Under the pieces are notes generated by a model. The model saw only the letters and a list, made by a program, of their open reading frames with translations, was not told the DNA's origin and did no database searches. From assembly GCA_018433835.1 (NCBI GenBank), contig JAHDQM010000043.1, positions 16,456-80,455 of the forward strand: a DNA stretch of 64,000 nucleotides. The letters run 5' to 3'. Both the position numbers and the translations under genes were made by a program. Below are positions 43,144 to 52,524 of the stretch, in pieces (positions within the stretch are counted from its first letter, which is position 1; each line of letters opens with the position of its first letter). Origin of the DNA: Methanoculleus sp. GTDB lineage: Archaea > Halobacteriota > Methanomicrobia > Methanomicrobiales > Methanoculleaceae.

Positions 43144-45771
43144 ATGGAGAAACGGCCGGCAGGGCAGGAAGGGCATTCGGACGGGGAGATTCTCGGTCTC
43201 CTCGACGAGAACGTACGGGAATGGTGCATGCGAAGGCTTGGAGGACGGTTCACGCCGCCGCAACGGATGGCGGTCCCGCTCATCCACGAGGGAAAGAACG
43301 TCCTCATCTGCTCGCCGACCGGGTCGGGAAAGACCCTCTCGGCGTTCCTTGCGATCATAGACGACCTTTTTATCCGGGCACGGACCGAAGGGCTCGAGGA
43401 CAGTGTCTACTGCCTCTACATATCGCCGCTCAAGTCGCTCGCAAACGACATCCACAAGAACCTCGGCCAGCCCCTTGAGGGCGTCCGCGAGATCGCACGT
43501 GAGCGCGGGATCGCTCACACGCCGATCCGGCACGCCATCCGGCACGGGGACATTTCAAGGGCCGAAAAGGCGAAGATGGCCCGGAAACCCCCGCACATCC
43601 TCAACATCACCCCCGAGACCCTCGGGATCCTCTTAAACTCCCCGAAGTTCCGTGAAAGCCTCCGGACGGTCCGGTGGGTCGTCGTCGACGAGATCCATTC
43701 CCTTGCGGGCTCAAAACGCGGCGTCCACCTCTCGGTGAGCCTCGAGCGCCTGGAGGAACTGGTGAAGGACTCCGGCGGCGGATTCGTCCGGATCGGGTGT
43801 TCGGCGACGATCGAGCCCCTCGCGGAGGTCGGCCGGTTTCTGGTCGGCGCCGGGCGCGAGGTCTCGATCGTCGATACCCGGTTCGCGCGGGAGTTCGACT
43901 TAGAGCTCCTCTGCCCGGTCCCGGATCTCATCGACACCACCCCCGAAGACCTCTCGCAGCACCTCTACGCGACGATTCACCGGCTCGTAGAGGAGCACAG
44001 CAACACGCTCGTCTTCACGAACACCCGGAACGGCGCCGAGCGGATCCTCCACAACCTCCGGGTCCGCTACCCCGAGTGCTATACGGAAGAGAACACGGGA
44101 TGCCACCACGGCTCGATGGGGACGGCAGGAAGGCTTGCCGTCGAGGAGAAACTCAAATCGGGGAGAGTGAAGGTGGTGACGACCTCGACGTCGCTCGAAC
44201 TCGGGGTCGACATGCCCCACGTCGACCTCGTCCTCCAGGTGGGATCGCCCAAGTCCGTGGCGGCGCTCCTCCAGCGGGTCGGGCGTGCCGGGCACCGCCT
44301 CGGCGAGGTGGTCAAGGGGAGGATCGTCGTCCTCGACCGCGACGAGCTCGTGGAGTGCGCGGTGATGCTGCGGGAGGGGCAGAGCGGGTTTGTCGACCGG
44401 ATCCACATACCGGAGAACTGCCTCGACGTCCTTGCCCAGCACGTCTTCGGGATGGCGCTCGAGGGGAGGACGCAGATCGATACGATGATCGAGGTCGTCC
44501 GCCGGTCCCACTGCTACCAAAACCTCGAGGAGGAAGACCTCATGAGCGTCGTCCGCTACCTCGCGGGGGAGTACGCGGGGCTCGAGGAGCGGCGGATCTA
44601 CGCGAAGATCTGGCACGACCCGGAGACCGGAACGGTCGTGAAGCGGGGGAGGAACGCCCGGATGATCTACTTCTTGAACTCCGGGACCATCCCGGACGAG
44701 TTCTCCTGCGACGTCCTCACCCGGGACGGGACCTTTGCCGGCAGCCTGGACGAGAAGTACCTCGAGCGGATGAACAAGGGCGACGTCTTCGTCCTCGGCG
44801 GGCGGCGCTACAAGTTCGCCTACCGCCGGGGCGGGAAACTCTACGTCGACCCGACGACCGACCGACCGACGATACCGAGCTGGTTCTCGGAGAAGCTCCC
44901 GCTCTCGTTCGACCTCGGTCTCCACGTCCTCCGGTTCAAGGAGACGATGCTTCGTGCAATGCGGACGATGGGGACGGAAGATCTCGTCGACGCGCTCCTT
45001 GCCGGATACCCGATCGACGAGAACAGCGCCCGAAGCATCTGCGCTATCTTCGAGCAGCAGGTGCGCTACATGGGCGATCTGGCCGTCCCCACGCCGGGCC
45101 GGATCGTCGTCGAGGAGCAGGTCGACCGGGAGAACCACCGGCGGCTCTACTACTTCATGACCAACTACGGGCTGCGGTTCAACGACGGGTTCTCACGGAT
45201 CGTCGCCTTCATGATTGCGCGGGACGTGACGACGAACGTTTCGGTCGGGATCAGCGATACCGGCTTTTTGGTCTCGATTCCGCTGGAGAAGCAGGCCGAC
45301 CCCGTGCATATCCTCCGGGGCATCAGGGCCGACGAGTGCTGTGAAGTCCTCGAGGAGGCTGTAGGGGACACCCAGCTCTTGAAAAGAGTCTTTCGGATCA
45401 ACGCGGCCCGGTCGTTCATGATCCTCCGAAACTACATGGGCCGGCGGAGGAGCGCACGGCGCCAGCAGGTGAGCGCCGACATGCTGATTGCGTTCGCCAA
45501 ACAGCTTCCGGGTTTTGCCGTGATGCGGGAGACCTACCGCGAGGTGATCGAGGACCGGTTCGAGGTCGAGAACATCCGGCGGATCGTCGACGGCATCGGT
45601 GCCAACGAGATCGAGGTCGTCCTGACCCGTGCCGCGTCCCCGAGCCCGCTTGCGTTCGGGATCGCGACGCTGGGCGTCTCCGACGCGGTCTACGCACAGG
45701 ACCGGCTCTCGATGCTCCGCGAGTTCCAGCGCCGGGTGATGAGCAGCATCGGAAGCGGGGCGGCGGCATGA
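43144..45771 (+). CDS. lhr: Lhr-type ATP-dependent DNA/RNA helicase
   Basis: An 875-residue superfamily 2 helicase, the core Lhr architecture. Seen: Q-motif region GGRFTPPQRMA, Walker A CSPTGSGKTLSA (about 59-70), TPETLGILL, DEIH box VVVDEIHSLAGSKRG (about 179-193), CSATIEP (motif III), STSLELGVDMPHVDLVLQVGSPKSVAALLQRVGRAGHR (motifs V-VI), and the long C-terminal Lhr domains. Lhr acts in DNA repair of stalled or deaminated sites in bacteria and archaea. It overlaps the next gene as ATGA, so the phosphoesterase is translationally coupled, echoing the bacterial Lhr-MPE pair. Confidence 0.93.
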   Translation: MEKRPAGQEGHSDGEILGLLDENVREWCMRRLGGRFTPPQRMAVPLIHEGKNVLICSPTGSGKTLSAFLAIIDDLFIRARTEGLEDSVYCLYISPLKSLANDIHKNLGQPLEGVREIARERGIAHTPIRHAIRHGDISRAEKAKMARKPPHILNITPETLGILLNSPKFRESLRTVRWVVVDEIHSLAGSKRGVHLSVSLERLEELVKDSGGGFVRIGCSATIEPLAEVGRFLVGAGREVSIVDTRFAREFDLELLCPVPDLIDTTPEDLSQHLYATIHRLVEEHSNTLVFTNTRNGAERILHNLRVRYPECYTEENTGCHHGSMGTAGRLAVEEKLKSGRVKVVTTSTSLELGVDMPHVDLVLQVGSPKSVAALLQRVGRAGHRLGEVVKGRIVVLDRDELVECAVMLREGQSGFVDRIHIPENCLDVLAQHVFGMALEGRTQIDTMIEVVRRSHCYQNLEEEDLMSVVRYLAGEYAGLEERRIYAKIWHDPETGTVVKRGRNARMIYFLNSGTIPDEFSCDVLTRDGTFAGSLDEKYLERMNKGDVFVLGGRRYKFAYRRGGKLYVDPTTDRPTIPSWFSEKLPLSFDLGLHVLRFKETMLRAMRTMGTEDLVDALLAGYPIDENSARSICAIFEQQVRYMGDLAVPTPGRIVVEEQVDRENHRRLYYFMTNYGLRFNDGFSRIVAFMIARDVTTNVSVGISDTGFLVSIPLEKQADPVHILRGIRADECCEVLEEAVGDTQLLKRVFRINAARSFMILRNYMGRRRSARRQQVSADMLIAFAKQLPGFAVMRETYREVIEDRFEVENIRRIVDGIGANEIEVVLTRAASPSPLAFGIATLGVSDAVYAQDRLSMLREFQRRVMSSIGSGAAA

Positions 45772-46484
45772 ACGCGGTTTCGGAGGCCGACCTCCTCCGC
45801 CGGTTCGGTTTTTATAAGGGAGCGCTCTACGTCAGGGAACTCTCCCTCTGCGTCGTCTCCGACGTTCATATCGGGCTTGCCGAGACGCTCTACCGGGAGG
45901 GCCTCCACTTTCCGCTCCACGAGGAGGAGACGCTGCTCGAGCGGTTCGAGGCCATCCTTGATAGGTTCGAACCGGCGGTTTTCGTCCTCGACGGGGACAT
46001 CTTCCACGCCTTCGACCGGGTGAGCCGGGGGGTGAGGGAGACGTTCTCGGCGATCCTTGCGACCCTCCGGGCCGGGTGCGAGGTCGTCCTCGTCCGGGGA
46101 TCGCACGACGCCATGCTTCCCTCGGTCGCAGGGGGAACGGTCGAACGCTACGACCGCGGCGGCTACACGGTGGTCCACGGCGATCAAGCGGTCGACGGTC
46201 ACGGGACGCTGATCATCGGCCACGACCACCCGGCAATCGAGATCGATCTCGCCCGGTTCCCCTGCTTCCTCTACGGGGAGGGCGTGGTGCGCGGGAGAGA
46301 CCTCGTCGTATTGCCGGCCGCGAACCCGCTCTCCCCCGGCGTCACGATCAACTACGCAAGGAGCCGGGACTTCCTCTCGCCCATCCTCCGCCGCGTGGAC
46401 GCGAGTGCCCTGCAGCCGGTGGTGGAGGTGGACGGCGAGGCGGTGGTCCTCCCGCCGCTTGCCGGCATCCGGCGGTTCGCGTGA
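45768..46484 (+). CDS. Calcineurin-like metallophosphoesterase coupled to Lhr
   Basis: A 238-residue phosphoesterase. Metal-site motifs: D32-V-H34 in SDVHIGLAE, LDGDIFH (about 75-80), VRGSHDAM (111-114), then VVHGDQ and IIGHDHPAIEID. Related proteins are encoded with Lhr or DNA ligase in bacteria and act in DNA-end processing. In motif three the usual asparagine of GNHD is a serine (GSHD), which would alter one metal ligand. Its start overlaps the lhr stop by 4 bp. Enzyme class good, substrate inferred. Confidence 0.9.
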   Translation: MNAVSEADLLRRFGFYKGALYVRELSLCVVSDVHIGLAETLYREGLHFPLHEEETLLERFEAILDRFEPAVFVLDGDIFHAFDRVSRGVRETFSAILATLRAGCEVVLVRGSHDAMLPSVAGGTVERYDRGGYTVVHGDQAVDGHGTLIIGHDHPAIEIDLARFPCFLYGEGVVRGRDLVVLPAANPLSPGVTINYARSRDFLSPILRRVDASALQPVVEVDGEAVVLPPLAGIRRFA

Positions 46485-46534
46485 GTAACCCCTATATACC
46501 CTCCCGGCATCCGGAGTCCCGGAGATGACACTTC

Positions 46535-47689
46535 ATGACACGCCGGACCGTTATTATCCTTGCCACGGTTGCGGCGCTCGCCCTCCTCGGCGTCGCCGTG
46601 GCCGTCGTGATGCCCCCGGGCGGCACCGCCGGCCCCCTGCCGCTCGATACGATCACCCTGCCGCCGGGCTTTGCCATCGATGTCTACGCCGGGAACGTCA
46701 CCGGAGCACGGTCGATGACCATGTCCCCGAACGGGACGCTCTTTGTCGGGAGCCGCGGCGCCGGGAACGTCTACGCCATACCCGACCGCGACGGCGACGG
46801 GAGGGGCGATGAGGTGATCGTCGTCGCGAGCGGTCTCGACTCCCCGAACGGGGTCGCGTTCCGTAACGGCTCGCTCTACGTCGCCGAGATCGGCCGCGTC
46901 CTGCGCTACGACGATATCGAGGCGGACCTGGAGGATCCGCCGGAACCGGCGGTCGTGAGCGACGCCTTCCCCACCGAGGCGGCGCACGGGTGGAAGTTCA
47001 TCGCGTTCGGACCCGACGGGAAACTCTACGTCCCCGTGGGCGTGCCCTGCAACGTCTGCAACCCCGACGACGAGCGGTTCGGCACCATCCTCCGCATGAA
47101 CCCGGACGGGACCGATCTCGAGGTCTACGCCCGGGGCATCCGGAACACGGTGGGGTTCGACTGGAACCCCGAGACCGGTGCGTTGTGGTTCACCGACAAC
47201 GGCCGGGACTGGCTCGGCGAGAACGTCCCGCCGGACGAGCTGAACCGGGCGCCGGAGGCCGGGATGCACTTCGGGTTCCCCTACTGCCACGGGCGGTCGA
47301 TCCCCGACCCGGAGTTCGGGGCGGAGCGGTCGTGCGCCGAATTCACGCCGCCCGAGCAGGAACTCGGCCCGCACGTCGCCGCGCTCGGCATGCGGTTCTA
47401 CACCGGCGAGCAGTTCCCGGAGGAGTACGAGAACAGGATCTTCATCGCCGAGCACGGCTCCTGGAACCGGATCGAACCGATCGGCTACCGGGTGACGATG
47501 GTCGAACTCGATAACGACACGCCCGTCTCCTACGAGGTCTTTGCGGAGGGCTGGCTGCAGGAGGGCGATGCGTGGGGGCGGCCCGTGGACGTCGAGGTGG
47601 CAAACGACGGCTCGCTCCTGGTCTCGGACGACCGGGCGAACGCCGTCTACCGGATAACCTACGTTGGGGTCACTTCCCCTTCCGGATGA
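46535..47689 (+). CDS. PQQ-type (sorbosone/glucose) sugar dehydrogenase, secreted
   Basis: A 384-residue six-bladed beta-propeller of the soluble glucose/sorbosone dehydrogenase family. A signal or anchor sequence occupies residues 1-27 ([21 protein letters not shown]). Family marks: [45 protein letters not shown]-like strand [30 protein letters not shown], and [11 protein letters not shown] plus FGFPYCHG near the active centre. Bacterial enzymes use pyrroloquinoline quinone with calcium. Methanogens are not known to make PQQ, so the real cofactor or activity is open. It overlaps the convergent UPF0316 gene by 20 bp. Confidence 0.85.
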   Translation: MTRRTVIILATVAALALLGVAVAVVMPPGGTAGPLPLDTITLPPGFAIDVYAGNVTGARSMTMSPNGTLFVGSRGAGNVYAIPDRDGDGRGDEVIVVASGLDSPNGVAFRNGSLYVAEIGRVLRYDDIEADLEDPPEPAVVSDAFPTEAAHGWKFIAFGPDGKLYVPVGVPCNVCNPDDERFGTILRMNPDGTDLEVYARGIRNTVGFDWNPETGALWFTDNGRDWLGENVPPDELNRAPEAGMHFGFPYCHGRSIPDPEFGAERSCAEFTPPEQELGPHVAALGMRFYTGEQFPEEYENRIFIAEHGSWNRIEPIGYRVTMVELDNDTPVSYEVFAEGWLQEGDAWGRPVDVEVANDGSLLVSDDRANAVYRITYVGVTSPSG

Positions 47690-48269
47690 CTCTCCCCAGG
47701 TGGAACGGGGTCGGGCCCGGCGCGACGGCCGGGAACGTCCCCTCCGCCGCCCGACGGACGTCCTCGATCGAGTAGAACGCCTTCGGGTTGAACTCGTGGA
47801 TGGCGTCCTCCACGTCGCGGATGTTCTTTCTCTTGACCACCGAGAAGAGTACCTTGCCGGGACCCTGTTTCCCCTGGGCGTCGAGGACCGTCACCCCGTA
47901 GCCGGCGGCGCGGAGGTAGTCGATGAGGTTGGTCGCGTCCCGCTGGGTGATGATCCGGATGAGCGCAAGCCCCATCGCCAGCCGTTCCTCGACGAGCATC
48001 CCGATGTAGTTCCCGGTGGCGAACCCGGCCGCGTAGGCGAAGTAGTTAAGCGGGTTCGTGAGGTTCTGGAAGATCTGGCCGACGGCGACGATCCAGATGA
48101 AGACCTCGGCAAAACCGAGGACCGGGGCGACCATCTTCATCCCCCGGGAGACGAAGATGATCCGCATCGTCCCGATGGTGACGTCGCAGATACGCGCGAG
48201 AAAGATGAACACCGGGATTACGACCAGCGAGAAGACCTCCGGGTCAATCTCCGGGACGATGCCGAGCAT
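47670..48269 (-). CDS. UPF0316 / DUF2179 membrane protein
   Basis: A 199-residue protein with three N-terminal membrane helices ([70 protein letters not shown]) and a C-terminal DUF2179 domain ([11 protein letters not shown]..., [14 protein letters not shown]). The family is uncharacterised; the DUF2179 part may bind a nucleotide. A TATA-like atatatttgaatatg on the minus strand lies just upstream at about 48300-48320. Its 3' end overlaps the dehydrogenase gene. Confidence 0.88.
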   Translation of the reverse strand: MLGIVPEIDPEVFSLVVIPVFIFLARICDVTIGTMRIIFVSRGMKMVAPVLGFAEVFIWIVAVGQIFQNLTNPLNYFAYAAGFATGNYIGMLVEERLAMGLALIRIITQRDATNLIDYLRAAGYGVTVLDAQGKQGPGKVLFSVVKRKNIRDVEDAIHEFNPKAFYSIEDVRRAAEGTFPAVAPGPTPFHLGRVIRKGK

Positions 48270-48603
48270 GGATCATGGTTGACGAGACGGTGATATATTT
48301 TTATCCATATTCAAATATATGTCGGGCACAAAAAATCCTTGAGAAAGAGTTTTACGGGATACTGTGAAAAATGCGCGGGAAAAAGGCTGGAAACGTGCGC
48401 AGATCGTGGGGGATGATCGCGATGTCCGGATCTCCGGTCGCTTCCCCCCCTCATGAGAACTTCATCTTCTGGAATCCGGCACGGTAAACGCCTCAAAATC
48501 GCTGCATGGCGCATGTCAGCCTGCAACAGAGGCCATGACCTGAATCTCCATAGGATAGCCTTATGATACCGGAGTAGCATCAGGCACAGTGTGGTGAGAT
48601 GCC
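48270..48603. other. Intergenic region before the zinc-ribbon gene
   Basis: The 334 bp contain the AT-rich promoter of the UPF0316 gene (48288-48325). I see no further gene. The zinc-ribbon gene begins at the right edge of this stretch. Confidence 0.4.
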
Positions 48604-48732
48604 ATGCCGAAATGCTATAGCTGCGGAGCAGAGATCAACCCGAAGAAGACGCGATGCCCCAAATGCGGGGCAAAGGTTGAAGCAGGGACCGGAAAACAGC
48701 CACAAGCCGGAGTTGCGAGGGGGCGGCGATAA
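48604..48732 (+). CDS. Small zinc-ribbon protein
   Basis: A 42-residue protein: MPKCYSCGAEINPKKTRCPKCGAKVEAG is a textbook two-knuckle zinc ribbon (CX2C-X10-CX2C), followed by a basic tail (ARGRR). It is too short for routine gene finders. A gtggtgag element precedes the ATG by about 6 bases. It ends 16 bp from the convergent ArsR-type gene. Role unknown; many archaeal zinc ribbons bind nucleic acid or partner proteins. Confidence 0.75.
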   Translation: MPKCYSCGAEINPKKTRCPKCGAKVEAGTGKQPQAGVARGRR

Positions 48733-48748
48733 AAAAACCGAGAACCTC

Positions 48749-49408
48749 TCACGTGACCTCTTCTATCCGTTCCTGCTCTTTTTCCACCCGGCAGCGCGGG
48801 GAGGTGCGCCACCAGTAGTAGACCTCGTAGACCAGCAGCGCCAGCAGCACCGCGCAGGCACCGAAGAAGAAGCCCATCACCAGGTCGTGGACCGGCGGCA
48901 CCCCTGCAGCATCGAAGGTGGGGGCCTGGAGCGTCGAGACATCCTCCCCGGCACCGGAGAACTTCTCGCCGTTCTCGATCACGGCCCTTGGGGCGGGCGG
49001 CACGCCCCAGGATGGCGGCAGCACCGCCGGAAGGATTGCCCAGAGCCCGAGGCTCGCGAGGACGACGACCCCAAAAAGCGTCGCGTACTTCTGCAGCACC
49101 GACCGGAGATCGCTTGCCGGCGACGCGATGATGAGGACCTGGTTCGCAAGGCCGTAGACCTTCACCTCACGCCCTTTCTCGCTCCAGCGGGTCTGCATAA
49201 CCTCAAGAAGCCCGGCGTCGAGGAGGTTCTCGATATGGTAGGAAGCGGTGGTGATGGGGATCTTCATCTGCCGGGCAACCTCCGACGACGTCAGGGGTCC
49301 GCCGCCGAAGGCCTGGATGATCGCGTTCGCCGTCTGGCTCGCCATTGCCCGGGCGATCTTCTGTGCCCGCTCATCGCCCGGCTGGATAACTACCACATCG
49401 TCAACCAT
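48749..49408 (-). CDS. Membrane-anchored ArsR-type winged-helix regulator
   Basis: A 219-residue protein with an N-terminal winged helix (about 20-80: MASQTANAIIQAF, LTSSEVARQMKIPITTASYHIENLLDAGLLE) and two membrane segments (about 118-140, VVVLASLGLWAILPAVL, and 183-205, FFFGACAVLLALLVYEVYYWW). A membrane-tethered regulator might sense an external or membrane signal. The ATG at 49408 overlaps the alaS stop as ATGGTTGA, so it is translated with alaS. Ligand and target are unknown. Confidence 0.85.
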   Translation of the reverse strand: MVDDVVVIQPGDERAQKIARAMASQTANAIIQAFGGGPLTSSEVARQMKIPITTASYHIENLLDAGLLEVMQTRWSEKGREVKVYGLANQVLIIASPASDLRSVLQKYATLFGVVVLASLGLWAILPAVLPPSWGVPPAPRAVIENGEKFSGAGEDVSTLQAPTFDAAGVPPVHDLVMGFFFGACAVLLALLVYEVYYWWRTSPRCRVEKEQERIEEVT

Positions 49409-52145
49409 GGAGCGCTTCGATAATTCGGTTGCGCCCGTGCTCGAGCGCCTCTTCGAGCCGGGAGGCGTCCGAGCCTGCGCCCTGCGCAAGGTTCGGTTTA
49501 CCGCCGCCCTTCCCGCCGAGGATGCTGCAGACCTCCTGCACGACATCGACGGCGTTCACCGCCGGTGCGCCAGACGTCGCCACAACCCTCACATTTCCGT
49601 CTCCCGATGCAAAGAGCGCCACGCCGCCCTCGGCGGCGACGGTGGTGGCGAGGGCGACGAGTTCCTTGTGGGTCGCATCAAGCGTTCTGACGACGACCCT
49701 GACCCCGTCCACCATCTCGCCGTCGAGACCGCGCATCTCGAGGTCCACCACCTTCTTCTGGAGACGTTCGATCTCCTTCTTCTGCTCCTTCCATTCCGAA
49801 AAGAAGCGTGCTACCGTCGCCGGCAGGTTCTCGGACTGGACGCTCACCACATCGGCGGATGCCTGGAGGAGCTCCTCCATGCGCTGCACGGCATGCACGG
49901 CGGCGATACCGGCCGCAAAGACCAGCCGCTCGACGCCGTCCTGGATATGCTCGACGCCGAGGATTCGGATCGGCCCGATCTCGCCGGTCGTCCGGACATG
50001 CGTTCCCGCACACGCCTGCACGTCGCCGCCGACCTGCACCGTCCTGATCTCACGGCCCGGCGGGACGCCGCCCTGGTAGAGGCCGAACCCGTGCTTCTGC
50101 TCGGCCTTCGTCCGCTCCTCGACGTGGACGTAGACCGGCGTATCGGCCATGACCAGCCGGTTCGCCTCAAGCTCGATCCTCCTGAGTTCTTCGGGCGTGA
50201 TATGCTTGTAATGCCGGATGTCCAGACGGGAAGCCTCGCTCCCCTTCTGGGCGCCGGCCTGGTGCACGTGGACGCCGAGCACCTTCTGAGCGGCGTGGAG
50301 GAGAACGTGGGTCGCCGTGTGGTGGCGCATCAGCGACCATCGGCGTTCCTCGTCGACCATGCCCTTTACCCGGTCGCCGCGCTTCAGGGGACCCCCCGTG
50401 ACCCGGTGGAGGATAACCTCCCCGAGTTTCACGGCTTCCTCCACCCGCACCATGCTCTCGGACGTCACCAGGGTGCCGGTATCGGACGGCTGGCCGCCTC
50501 CCTCGGGGTAGAAGAGCGTCTGGTCCAGCACCGCCATCCCGTCGAAGTAGTCCAGCACCATCGCCTCGAACTCGATCTCGTTCGGGAGCTCGTAGTAGAG
50601 TTTCTTTGTCGGGGGGAGAGCTTTCGCCCGCTCGCGGTGGCGGGCAAGCGGGTCCTCGCCCTTCGCCTCCTTCTGCACCTCCGAGTGAGACTCGGCGATC
50701 AGCGAGTAGAAGTTGTCGGGGATCTCCACGACGGCGCCCTCGGCGGCAGCGACATCCTTTATCATCTCGGGCGGGATGCCGTGCGAGTCGTAGAGGGTGA
50801 CGACCTCGGCGAGGGGAACCCGGGAACTCTTTGCCTTGTAGTTCCGGGCGATCTTCTGGACGATCCGGGTCCCGCGCTCGAGAGTGCTTGCGTACCTCTC
50901 TTCCTCGTTCTCCACGATCTCCCTGACAACATCCACGTCCTGCCCGAAGTTCTCGATCCCCACGATCTGCATCTGTGCCTCGATCAGGTCGGCGAGATCC
51001 TCGTCCATCGAGAGGTCGTTCATCATCCGGAGCGTCCGGCGAAGGACGAGCCGTGCGAGATACCCCTCCTGGACATTCGAGGGGACGATGCAGTCGCCGA
51101 GCATGTAGGCGAGGCAGCGGGTGTGGTCGGCGATCGAGTAGACCTTCTCGATCGGGACGACGATCCGCTCGAGCCGTTCGACAGGTACGTCGATAGCCTC
51201 GGCGACCTTCTTTCGGAGGTTGTGGAGGTTCGCCCCGGAGATATCCATGACCCCGGCGAACCGGGCGCTGAGCCCCATGATCTTCGTGAACTCGGGGTTG
51301 TCGAGGAGGTTCTCGAGGTGGGACGAACGCATCAGGCGGCTCACCATCTCCGGGAATACGGCGTCGTAGATCGTCGGCGAACCCTTCGAGGCCCAGACGA
51401 ACCTCTCAAGGCCGTAGCCGGTATCCACGATCCTGAGCCGCATCGGGTAGTAGGGTACCCCGTTCACGTCGACGGGCGGCTGATCGGTCTTCTGCCGCCC
51501 GAGGTTCATGAAGACCAGCGTCGCGACCTCAAGGCCGCCGATGAGCACCTCGACGGAGGCTCCGGCGTTCCCGCCGCCGTACCAGGGATGCTCCTTATAG
51601 CTGACCCGGTTGAGATCGCCCCCGATGGACGTGATGAACTCGTCGCAGAGGGCGACCGTCTCGTCCTTCCAGTAGATCTGCTCCCCGGGGGTGTTGAAGG
51701 CGTGATGCGCCATCATCTCAAAGAGCGTCAGGTGACGCCCCGACCTGCCGACGGAGTCGAGGTCGTTTAGGCGGATGCAGGGCTGGGAGATGGTCAGCGG
51801 GTTCGCCGGCGGGGGGACGACCCCACTCGTGACGAACGGCTGGAAGTCGGCGATGGACGCGATGGTGAGGTAAATATCGTCTCTCCACCGGGCGGCAACG
51901 GGATATCGTTCGAGGCGTGTATGACCGTGCCGCTCAAAGAACGAGAGGAACGCCTCCCGCATCTCGCTGACGCTATGGGGTTTGAAGACCGGGTTGCCGA
52001 TGAAGTTATACGTTACACACGGAGCGTCGCCGCAGAACTCTTGTTCGGGGTCCCGGGTCCAGAAGGCCGCCCCGCAACTCTTGCAGACCTTCCGCTCAAA
52101 CCCTTCGGACCTGAAATAATCGAGCGTATATTCTTCCTCGAGCAT
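49401..52145 (-). CDS. alaS: Alanyl-tRNA synthetase, archaeal type
   Basis: A 914-residue class II synthetase that charges tRNA-Ala. Archaeal features: an N-terminal zinc motif CKSCGAAFWT...FCGDAPC before the catalytic core, motif 2/3 segments around RHLTLFEMMAHHAFN and GYGLERFVWASKG, the editing-domain histidines in RHHTATHVLLHAAQ with late CAGTHV, and the C-terminal C-Ala domain with GKGGGKPNLAQGAG. Length is normal. It is followed, with an 8-bp overlap, by the ArsR-type gene. Confidence 0.96.
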   Translation of the reverse strand: MLEEEYTLDYFRSEGFERKVCKSCGAAFWTRDPEQEFCGDAPCVTYNFIGNPVFKPHSVSEMREAFLSFFERHGHTRLERYPVAARWRDDIYLTIASIADFQPFVTSGVVPPPANPLTISQPCIRLNDLDSVGRSGRHLTLFEMMAHHAFNTPGEQIYWKDETVALCDEFITSIGGDLNRVSYKEHPWYGGGNAGASVEVLIGGLEVATLVFMNLGRQKTDQPPVDVNGVPYYPMRLRIVDTGYGLERFVWASKGSPTIYDAVFPEMVSRLMRSSHLENLLDNPEFTKIMGLSARFAGVMDISGANLHNLRKKVAEAIDVPVERLERIVVPIEKVYSIADHTRCLAYMLGDCIVPSNVQEGYLARLVLRRTLRMMNDLSMDEDLADLIEAQMQIVGIENFGQDVDVVREIVENEEERYASTLERGTRIVQKIARNYKAKSSRVPLAEVVTLYDSHGIPPEMIKDVAAAEGAVVEIPDNFYSLIAESHSEVQKEAKGEDPLARHRERAKALPPTKKLYYELPNEIEFEAMVLDYFDGMAVLDQTLFYPEGGGQPSDTGTLVTSESMVRVEEAVKLGEVILHRVTGGPLKRGDRVKGMVDEERRWSLMRHHTATHVLLHAAQKVLGVHVHQAGAQKGSEASRLDIRHYKHITPEELRRIELEANRLVMADTPVYVHVEERTKAEQKHGFGLYQGGVPPGREIRTVQVGGDVQACAGTHVRTTGEIGPIRILGVEHIQDGVERLVFAAGIAAVHAVQRMEELLQASADVVSVQSENLPATVARFFSEWKEQKKEIERLQKKVVDLEMRGLDGEMVDGVRVVVRTLDATHKELVALATTVAAEGGVALFASGDGNVRVVATSGAPAVNAVDVVQEVCSILGGKGGGKPNLAQGAGSDASRLEEALEHGRNRIIEALHG

Positions 52146-52206
52146 TGAAAATCACGCAGCATAAACTGGTATGATTGTGACCGATATAGTTGTTTGTGCG
52201 GATTGT

Positions 52207-52524
52207 TCAAGGTTTCCAGGTGTCCTGGTACCAGAGGTCGTAGGATTCATATAATCCCGTCCGCTCGGCGATGCGTACCGCAAGGATGTGCCAGCATTCG
52301 CGTCCCCGGAAGAGAAAGTCGCTGCAGGTGCAGAAGTCGCCTTCGACGATATACTCGTTGCTGCGCCCGACCACGATGAAGAAGTCCCGGTAACGTTTTA
52401 CCTGCCCTTCATCGACGGCCGCGAGCGCTTTTCTTCCCCGCTCCCCGTAGATACGCTCGATGCAGGTGCGGAACTCCGGCGTCAGCGCCCGGTCCCGCTC
52501 GATCTTCTGCCAGATGCCCCTCAT
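52207..52524 (-). CDS. Small SWIM zinc-finger protein
   Basis: A 105-residue protein with one SWIM motif (CTCSDFLFRGRECWH, CxCx9CxH, about residues 72-86), a zinc site that binds DNA or partner proteins in Swi2/Snf2, MuDR and RAD51-paralog-associated proteins. The rest is IWQKIERDRALTPEF and RYRDFFIVVGRSNEYIVEG. Its ATG at 52524 overlaps the Nif3 gene stop by 4 bp, so the two are co-translated. An archaeal SWIM protein that works with RadA paralogs is known in Sulfolobus; whether this one does is open. Confidence 0.85.
   Translation of the reverse strand: MRGIWQKIERDRALTPEFRTCIERIYGERGRKALAAVDEGQVKRYRDFFIVVGRSNEYIVEGDFCTCSDFLFRGRECWHILAVRIAERTGLYESYDLWYQDTWKP

Noticed and set aside
43674..45344. 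556-codon plus frame within lhr
   Set aside because: It is a frame-shifted shadow of lhr with extreme arginine content.
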